This document shows positions 22,965 through 28,308 of a stretch of DNA of 28,308 nucleotides, piece after piece. Numbering within the stretch: position 1 is the stretch's first letter; each line of letters begins with the position of its first letter. Origin of the DNA: Kingella sp. (in: b-proteobacteria) (GTDB taxonomy: Bacteria > Pseudomonadota > Gammaproteobacteria > Burkholderiales > Neisseriaceae); assembly GCF_030527935.1 (NCBI RefSeq), contig NZ_JAUMZV010000029.1, forward strand, positions 1 through 28,308, in the 5' to 3' direction. Position numbers and translations under genes: made by a program. Below the pieces are notes generated by a model. The model saw only the letters and a program-made list of their open reading frames with translations. It did no database searches and was not told the origin of the DNA.

Positions 22965-22993
22965 TTAACAAAACCCAACAATTCAAGTAGAAT
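22965..22993 (+). promoter_or_regulatory. Candidate fdnGHI promoter
   Basis: TTAACA (22965-22970), 17-bp spacer, TAGAAT (22988-22993), in an AT-rich tract about 130 bp upstream of the fdnG ATG. Confidence 0.5.
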
Positions 22994-23121
22994 AACATCT
23001 AACTACATATAAAGGTTAAGCTCACAAAGCGGGGCGGTGGCAACTAAGCAATTCGCACAACCCCTGTGATAAACCGCCAAAAAGGCAGCCTGAAAAAGCC
23101 GCCAACACAAGGAACCACACC

Positions 23122-26100
23122 ATGAACGTAACCAGACGGCAGTTCTTCAAAGTAACTGCTGCGGGCGCAGGCGCAACCACCCTTGCCGCCGTGGGTTTAC
23201 TGCCCACCAATGCGTTCGCAGAAGTTCGTCAATACAAGCTCACCGCCGCATCTCAGGCGCGCAACAACTGCACCTACTGTTCCGTAGGTTGCGGCACCAT
23301 CCTATACAGCATGGGCGATGGCGCAAAAAACGCCAAGAAAAAAATCTTTCACATTGAAGGCGATCCCGACCATCCCGTGTCGCGCGGCTCGCTGTGCCCC
23401 AAAGGCGCATCGCTGGTAGATTTTGTCAACAGCCCCAACCGCATTCAATATCCCGAAGTGCGCGAGCCATTCAGCAACGAATGGAAACGCATCTCGTGGC
23501 AAGAAGCCCTAGACCGCATCGCCCGCCACATCAAAAACGAGCGCGACGCATCGTTCCAAGAAAAAACCGCTGATGGCGTAACCGTAAACCGCTTAGAAAC
23601 CATCGGCATGCTGGCGGCATCGGCATCATCCAACGAAACAGGCATTCTCACCGTGAAATTTGCCCGCGCGCTCGGGCTGATTGCGCTGGACACCCAAGCG
23701 CGTGTGTGCCACGGCCCGACCGTATCCGCCTTGGCATCCACCTTTGGGCGCGGCGCGATGACCAACACCTTTGTGGACATCCAAAACGCCGATTTCATTA
23801 TGGTGATGGGGGGCAACGCCGCCGAAGCGCATCCCGTGGGCTTCAAATGGGTGATTGAAGCGAAAAAACGCAAAGGCACCAAGCTGTTTGTGGTGGACCC
23901 GCGTTTTAACCGCACCGCATCGGTTGCCGATTTTTACGCGCCCATCAGGGCAGGTTCAGACATCGCCTTTTTGGGTACACTGATTAACTGGCTGATTGAA
24001 AACGATAAAATCCAATGGGAATACGTTAAAAACTACACCAATGCTTCGTTTATCGTGGCAGATGGTTTTGATTTTAACGATGGCTTGTTCACAGGCGCAA
24101 AAGACCCCAAGGGGCAGCCTGAAAACACCCACGGCACGTTCTACGACAAAGAAACATGGTTCTACGCGCTAGACGAAAACGGCTACGCCCAAACCGACCC
24201 CACGTTGCAACATCCGCGCTGCGTGTTCCAAATGATGAAAAAACATTATTCCCGCTACACGCTGGATATGATGACCACCATTTGCGGCACCAGCAAAGAA
24301 GATTTCCTAAAAGTTGCCCAAGCGTGGGGCGAAATGTCCGCGCCCAACAAAGCGGGCACTATTTTGTATGCCCTAGGCTGGACGCAGCATTCCTACGGCA
24401 CGCAAAACATCCGCACCATGGCGATGATTCAGCTTCTGCTGGGCAATATTGGGATGTCGGGCGGCGGCGTGAACGCCCTGCGCGGACACTCCAATATCCA
24501 AGGCTTGTCGGATTTGGGCTTGCTGTCCACTTCGCTACCAGGTTATTTGAATCTGCCCAGCGAAAAACAAGCCACGCTGCAAGATTATCTCAACGCCAAC
24601 ACGCCCAAAGCCTTGCAGCCTAACCAATTGAACTATTGGAAAAACACGCCCGCGTTTTTCGTGAGCTTCCTAAAATGGATGTATGGCGATAATGCCACCG
24701 CCGAAAACAACTGGGCGTATGACTGGCTGCCCAAATACCAAAAAATGTACGACATCTTGCAGATTACCGAAGATATGTATCAAGGCAAGATGAAAGGCTT
24801 GCTGGTGCAAGGCTTTAACGCGCAAGGCTCGTTCCCCGATGCCAGCCGCGTAACCGAAGCCTTCTCCAAGCTCAAATTTATGGTGGTGATGGACCCGCTG
24901 AAAACCGAAACCGCATCATTCTGGGAAAACCACGGCGATGCCCACGCCACCGACCCCAGCAAAATCGGCACAGAAGTTTTCAGGCTGCCTACCCCCTGCT
25001 TTGCCGAAGAAGAAGGCTCTATTGTGAACTCTTCTCGCTGGCTGCAATGGCACCACCCCGGCGCTGACCCGCAAGGCGAATCGCTGCCCGATTTGGACAT
25101 CCTAGGCGAGCTGTATCAACGCATCAAAGCCTTGTATGAAAAAGAAGGCGGCAAATGCCCCGAGCCGATTACCAAGCTATCGTGGAAATACGCCAAAGCA
25201 CACGCGCCCAGCCCTGTTGAAATGGCAAAAGAATCCAACGGCTATGCCTTGGCAGATTTAAAAGATGCCGATGGCAACATCATCCGCAAAAAAGGCGAAT
25301 TGCTAGATGGCTTTGCCCAACTGCGCGATGATGGCACTACCGAATGCGCCACATGGATTTTCTCTGGCTCGTGGACGCAAGCGGGCAACCAAATGGATAG
25401 ACGCGATAACACCGACAGCGGCTTGGGCAACACGCCCAAATGGGCATGGGCTTGGCCAGCCAACCGCCGCATTTTGTATAACCGCGCTTCATGCGACCCC
25501 AGCGGCAAGCCGTGGGACGAACATCGCCAGCTTATCCAATGGGATGGCGCAAAATGGACAGGCGCAGATGTTTCCGACTTCAAAGCCGATGCCGCCCCCG
25601 ATAGTGGCATGAATCCGTTTATCATGAACGAAGAAGGCGTGGGGCGTTTGTTTGCCGCGCGTAAACTGGTGGACGGGCCGTTCCCCGAGCATTACGAGCC
25701 ATTGGAATCGCCCATCGGCACCAACCCCCTGCACCCCAAAATTGTGCAAACGCCTGCCATGCGCGTGTTTGACAGCATCAAAGACCGCATCGGCAAAGCC
25801 GAAGAGTTCCCTTATGTCGCCACCACCTATCGCCTAACCGAGCATTTCCAATTTTGGACGAAATCCGTGAAATTGTTGATGATTGGGCAGCCTGAACAAT
25901 TCTGCGAAATCAGCGAAGAATTGGCAAAAGAAAAAGGCATTGAAAAAGGCGATTGGGTGAAAATCAGCAGCAAACGCGCGTGGATTAAAGTGCGTGCTGT
26001 GGTTACCAAACGTATGAAACCCTTAACCATCAACGGCAAAACCGTACATCAAATCGGCATTCCGTTGCATGGTGGTTGGGAAAACGTATCTGGGCAAAAA

Positions 26101-26196
26101 CAGTTCATCGTGAACACGCTCTCGCCATTTGTGGGCGACTGCAACACGCAAACGCCTGAATACAAAACATTCTTGGTAAACATTGAAAAAGCATAA
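23122..26196 (+). CDS. fdnG: Formate dehydrogenase alpha subunit, Cys form
   Basis: Catalytic subunit of membrane-bound formate dehydrogenase (FdnGHI/FdoGHI); oxidises formate to CO2 at a molybdenum or tungsten bis-pterin centre in the periplasm. 1024 aa. A twin-arginine signal (TRRQFFK, 4-10, then a hydrophobic stretch to NAFA at 30-33) exports it folded. C50, C53, C57 and C92 bind a 4Fe-4S cluster. The metal ligand is C196 in ARVCHGPTV, codon TGC at 23707-23709, exactly where E. coli has selenocysteine (TGA). MGGNAAEAHPVGF and a C-terminal cofactor domain follow. Start has a weak AAGGAA site. At least three DUS copies lie in the coding sequence (read as GQPEN, FRLPT and GQPEQ). It is the first gene of the operon, 11 bp before fdnH. 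Fdn versus Fdo cannot be settled. Confidence 0.96.
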   Translation: MNVTRRQFFKVTAAGAGATTLAAVGLLPTNAFAEVRQYKLTAASQARNNCTYCSVGCGTILYSMGDGAKNAKKKIFHIEGDPDHPVSRGSLCPKGASLVDFVNSPNRIQYPEVREPFSNEWKRISWQEALDRIARHIKNERDASFQEKTADGVTVNRLETIGMLAASASSNETGILTVKFARALGLIALDTQARVCHGPTVSALASTFGRGAMTNTFVDIQNADFIMVMGGNAAEAHPVGFKWVIEAKKRKGTKLFVVDPRFNRTASVADFYAPIRAGSDIAFLGTLINWLIENDKIQWEYVKNYTNASFIVADGFDFNDGLFTGAKDPKGQPENTHGTFYDKETWFYALDENGYAQTDPTLQHPRCVFQMMKKHYSRYTLDMMTTICGTSKEDFLKVAQAWGEMSAPNKAGTILYALGWTQHSYGTQNIRTMAMIQLLLGNIGMSGGGVNALRGHSNIQGLSDLGLLSTSLPGYLNLPSEKQATLQDYLNANTPKALQPNQLNYWKNTPAFFVSFLKWMYGDNATAENNWAYDWLPKYQKMYDILQITEDMYQGKMKGLLVQGFNAQGSFPDASRVTEAFSKLKFMVVMDPLKTETASFWENHGDAHATDPSKIGTEVFRLPTPCFAEEEGSIVNSSRWLQWHHPGADPQGESLPDLDILGELYQRIKALYEKEGGKCPEPITKLSWKYAKAHAPSPVEMAKESNGYALADLKDADGNIIRKKGELLDGFAQLRDDGTTECATWIFSGSWTQAGNQMDRRDNTDSGLGNTPKWAWAWPANRRILYNRASCDPSGKPWDEHRQLIQWDGAKWTGADVSDFKADAAPDSGMNPFIMNEEGVGRLFAARKLVDGPFPEHYEPLESPIGTNPLHPKIVQTPAMRVFDSIKDRIGKAEEFPYVATTYRLTEHFQFWTKSVKLLMIGQPEQFCEISEELAKEKGIEKGDWVKISSKRAWIKVRAVVTKRMKPLTINGKTVHQIGIPLHGGWENVSGQKQFIVNTLSPFVGDCNTQTPEYKTFLVNIEKA

Positions 26197-26207
26197 GGAG
26201 CGGCACC

Positions 26208-27122
26208 ATGGCACTGCAATCATTAGACATCAAACGCCGTTCCGCAACGGCAGAAATCACGCCGCCCCCAGAGGTGCGCAAACCGATTGAAATCGCCAAG
26301 CTGATTGACGTAACCACCTGCATCGGCTGCAAAGCCTGCCAAATGGCGTGCTCCGAGTGGAACGACATCCGCGATGAAATCGGCACCAACCACGGCGTGT
26401 ACGACAACCCGATTGATTTGACTTCCAAATCGTGGACGGTGATGCGCTTTGCCGAACACGAAGAAAACGGCAAGCTAGAATGGCTCATCCGCAAAGACGG
26501 CTGTATGCACTGCGCCGACCCTGGTTGCCTGAAAGCCTGCCCATCCCCAGGGGCGATTATTCAATACGAAAACGGCATTGTGGATTTTCATCAAGAAAAC
26601 TGCATTGGCTGCGGCTATTGCATCGCAGGCTGCCCGTTCAACATCCCGCGCATGGATAAAAAGGAAAACAAGGTTTACAAATGCACCTTGTGTTCCGACC
26701 GCGTGGTGGTGGGGCAAGAGCCCGCTTGCGTGAAAACCTGCCCCACAGGCGCAATCCAATTTGGCAGCAAGGAAGACATGAAACAGCTTGCCGCCGCGCG
26801 TATCAAAGATTTGAACCATCGCGGCTACCAAAACGCAGGCTTATACGACCCGCAAGGCGTGGGAGGCACGCACGTTATGTATGTGTTGCACCATGCCGAC
26901 CGCCCTACTTTGTATAAAGGGCTGCCTGAAAACCCACACATCAGCGCAACGGTGAAACTGTGGAAAGGCTTGCTCAAACCCTTGGCAACCTTTGGCATCG
27001 CCGCCGCTGTGGCAACAGGCTGGCTGCACTACATCACCGTAGGCCCGAACCGAGCCGAAGAAGAAGCACCCGAAGTCATCGGCAAAGAGGGCGACATCTT
27101 GAAACGTGAGGAGGACGCATAA
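26208..27122 (+). CDS. fdnH: Formate dehydrogenase iron-sulfur (beta) subunit
   Basis: Carries electrons from the alpha subunit to the cytochrome. The 304-aa product has four ferredoxin-type 4Fe-4S cluster motifs: C38/C41/C44/C48, C99/C102/C107/C111, C132/C135/C138/C142 and C159/C162/C174/C178. One C-terminal membrane helix (about 256-277) anchors it, and the iron-sulfur domain faces the periplasm. It has no signal peptide, as in E. coli, so it is probably exported with the Tat-targeted alpha subunit. Strong AGGAGCGG site at the start. Its TAA stop shares a base with the fdnI ATG. The tail after the helix (about 278-304) is acidic. DUS-like stretches are read as LPENP and CLKA. Confidence 0.96.
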   Translation: MALQSLDIKRRSATAEITPPPEVRKPIEIAKLIDVTTCIGCKACQMACSEWNDIRDEIGTNHGVYDNPIDLTSKSWTVMRFAEHEENGKLEWLIRKDGCMHCADPGCLKACPSPGAIIQYENGIVDFHQENCIGCGYCIAGCPFNIPRMDKKENKVYKCTLCSDRVVVGQEPACVKTCPTGAIQFGSKEDMKQLAAARIKDLNHRGYQNAGLYDPQGVGGTHVMYVLHHADRPTLYKGLPENPHISATVKLWKGLLKPLATFGIAAAVATGWLHYITVGPNRAEEEAPEVIGKEGDILKREEDA

Positions 27123-27877
27123 TGAAAAAAGAACGCTTAATCCAACGCTATAAACGCGCAGAACGCTTTAATCACTGGGTGGTGGCAGGCTGTTTTGTGT
27201 TGCTGGCCATCTCGGGCTTGGCGTTTTTCTACCCCGCGTTTTTCTGGCTCACGGGCATTTTTGGCACGCCGCAGCTGGCGCGCATGGTGCATCCGATTAT
27301 CGGCGTGATTATGTTTCTGGGCTTTTTCCGCCAGTTTTTGCGCTATTGGCGGCACAATTTCATCAACAAAGAAGACATCAAATGGATGATGGCGGTACCG
27401 CAAGTGCTCAACGGGCATGAAGTGGGCGATGTGGGCAAATACAACGGCGGGCAAAAGGGGATGTTTTGGCTGATGACGGGCTGTATGCTGGTGCTGGGCA
27501 TCACAGGCATCATCGCTTGGCGGCAGTATTTTTCGGGCTATTTTGCCATTGACACCGTGCGCATCGCCCTGCTGCTGCACGCATGGGCGGCAACGATTTT
27601 GATTGCGGGCATTATTGTGCACGTTTACGCCGCCATTTGGATACGCGGCACGGTTCGCGCCATGACCGAAGGCGTGGTTACGCAAACTTGGGCGAAAAAA
27701 CACCACCCCAAATGGTATCGTGAAGTGATGGCCGCCGCGCACGAAACGCCCAACGGCAGCGGTGATAACGGTGATGGCACAGGCGGCACAAATGGCAACG
27801 CGCCCGATGCAAGGCAGCCTGAAAACGCCAACAACGCCCCTGCGGCGGCAGCAGGAAATCCGCCGCAAGCATCATAA
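27122..27877 (+). CDS. fdnI: Formate dehydrogenase cytochrome b (gamma) subunit
   Basis: Membrane cytochrome b556 that takes electrons from the iron-sulfur subunit and reduces quinone. 251 aa, with four membrane segments (about 17-36, 53-75, 113-133 and 147-170). Candidate haem ligands H18, H57, H153 and H167 correspond closely to the E. coli FdnI set. RFNHWVVAGCF at the start is typical. The ATG overlaps the fdnH stop (TAATG), so translation is probably coupled, helped by the GAGGA just upstream. The last 43 or so residues (209-251) are a low-complexity Gly/Asn/Ala/Pro tail absent from the 217-aa E. coli protein; a DUS encodes RQPEN within it. Confidence 0.95.
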   Translation: MKKERLIQRYKRAERFNHWVVAGCFVLLAISGLAFFYPAFFWLTGIFGTPQLARMVHPIIGVIMFLGFFRQFLRYWRHNFINKEDIKWMMAVPQVLNGHEVGDVGKYNGGQKGMFWLMTGCMLVLGITGIIAWRQYFSGYFAIDTVRIALLLHAWAATILIAGIIVHVYAAIWIRGTVRAMTEGVVTQTWAKKHHPKWYREVMAAAHETPNGSGDNGDGTGGTNGNAPDARQPENANNAPAAAAGNPPQAS

Positions 27878-27907
27878 AGCGTGTGGGCGTTTCACCATAT
27901 AAGACAA

Positions 27908-27957
27908 GAAAGGCAGCCTGAAAACTGGTTTACGCGGGTTTCAGGCTGCCTTTGTTT
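27908..27957 (+). terminator. DUS inverted-pair hairpin after fdnGHI
   Basis: AAAGGCAGCCTGAAAAC faces GGTTTCAGGCTGCCTTT, followed by TGTTTT, 31 bp after the fdnI stop. Confidence 0.75.
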
Positions 27958-28048
27958 TGATAGAATGGAATGGATGCTTGGGGTTGGGGTGTTTGGTGTT
28001 TTTAGGCTGAAACCTTTGCAAAACCTTAACGGCAGCCTGAAATCTAAA

Positions 28049-28135
28049 ATGGAGCGGCGACGGCTCGTCGCCAAATGGTTGATTCAACATAGCTTGTTTG
28101 ATTAACAAAATGTCGGCGAGCCACCGACGCTCCAT
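28049..28135. repeat. 87-bp palindromic element, copy 2
   Basis: Same length and ends as 17579-17665. Outside it, GAAACCTTTGCAAAACCTTAAC on the left (from 28009) mirrors GTTACAGGTTTTGCAAAGGT on the right, so the inverted repeats extend to about 28005-28169, with a DUS inserted in the left flank. Confidence 0.75.
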
Positions 28136-28225
28136 CGGTTACAGGTTTTGCAAAGGTTTCAGGCTGCCTAACTCTTCACAACTGGTTGATACTACTGCTT
28201 TCTCCCCTACGTCCAGCCGAACGGA

Positions 28226-28308
28226 GCATCCTTTTTTCGGGAAAAAGCGTGCACTTGTCCGACGACGCACGAAGTGCGGCTAGTTCGCACGCGCCGAAAA
28301 AAGGATGC
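28226..28308. repeat. Terminal fold-back structure
   Basis: A perfect 15-bp inverted repeat, GCATCCTTTTTTCGG (28226-28240) and CCGAAAAAAGGATGC (28294-28308), encloses a second pair GCGTGC/GCACGC (28247-28252 and 28287-28292) and a CGCAC-GAA-GTGCG hairpin (28266-28278). No DUS. The structure ends exactly at the window end. Confidence 0.65.

Larger units (their letters stand above)
22677..23121. other. 445-bp spacer upstream of fdnG: DUS hairpins and promoter
   Basis: Two facing DUS pairs (22701-22747 and 22851-22893) bracket about 100 bp that could encode only a dubious 34-residue peptide (22758-22862). After them comes an AT-rich region with a good sigma-70 promoter, a leader of about 130 bp, and a last DUS at about 23083 just before fdnG. 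I saw no FNR or NarL box that I would defend. Confidence 0.6.
27878..28308. other. 431-bp terminal spacer: terminator, palindromic element, fold-back
   Basis: Holds the fdn terminator, a complete 87-bp palindromic element with matching outer flanks (28005-28169), and a large inverted repeat ending at the last base. Short ORFs across it are made of repeat sequence. I see no gene. Confidence 0.65.

Noticed and set aside
22894..23121. FNR box for the fdn operon (and at 7503-7866 for dcuB)
   Set aside because: Anaerobic control would be expected, but no TTGAT-N4-ATCAA-like site stood out by eye.
27137..27868. 243-aa ORF antisense to fdnI
   Set aside because: His/Arg/Cys-rich composition typical of a reverse-strand shadow; fdnI has the haem ligands and helices.
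28226..28308. Integron attC site
   Set aside because: Branched imperfect palindrome, but the required terminal RYYYAAC and GTTRRRY boxes are not found.

Overview
The window reads as a piece of ordinary chromosome from a Neisseriaceae bacterium close to Kingella. The main clue is a 12-mer, AGGCAGCCTGAA (and its complement TTCAGGCTGCCT), which occurs dozens of times, often as inverted pairs after genes. This is the DNA uptake sequence (DUS) dialect described for Kingella (AG-kingDUS). A few copies carry the AA- variant AAGCAGCCTGAA. Correia-like and dRS3-like repeats and Neisseria-type gene order (TPR protein, lolB, ispE, tRNA-Gln, prs, rplY) point the same way.

Layout. 1-6,643: on the minus strand, xerC, a CpxR/MisR-type response regulator with no sensor kinase beside it, a GlcD-type FAD-linked oxidase and ppc. 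6,738-7,019: tRNA-Val and tRNA-Asp with promoter and terminator. 7,173-10,534: trxA (-), dcuB (+), pncB (-). 10,818-16,717: a plus-strand run of a periplasmic TPR protein, lolB, ispE, two identical tRNA-Gln genes, prs and rplY. 16,790-20,840: a Correia-like element, an unrecognised membrane protein (-), the S49 peptidase gene sppA (+), aspC (-), and repeat-rich spacers. 20,839-22,676: ribF (-) and a lone polar amino-acid ABC permease (+). 23,122-27,877: fdnGHI, a complete membrane-bound formate dehydrogenase operon in which cysteine replaces selenocysteine. 27,878-28,308: repeats ending in a large fold-back.

Function. Formate dehydrogenase (periplasmic formate oxidation, electrons passed to quinone) and DcuB (C4-dicarboxylate exchange) suggest low-oxygen respiration, with PEP carboxylase supplying oxaloacetate. 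The remaining genes are housekeeping: NAD, FAD, PRPP and isoprenoid synthesis, lipoprotein localisation, thiol redox and chromosome dimer resolution.

I found no convincing new defence, toxin or biosynthetic system. The more unusual content lies between genes: at least four palindromic or MITE-like repeat families, DUS hairpins at most gene ends, a C10 tract directly after the ispE start codon, and phased GTAAA motifs upstream of the response regulator. Base 1 lies inside a repeat that recurs near 20.7 kb and the last base closes an inverted repeat, so the window may be a whole short-read contig broken at repeats.
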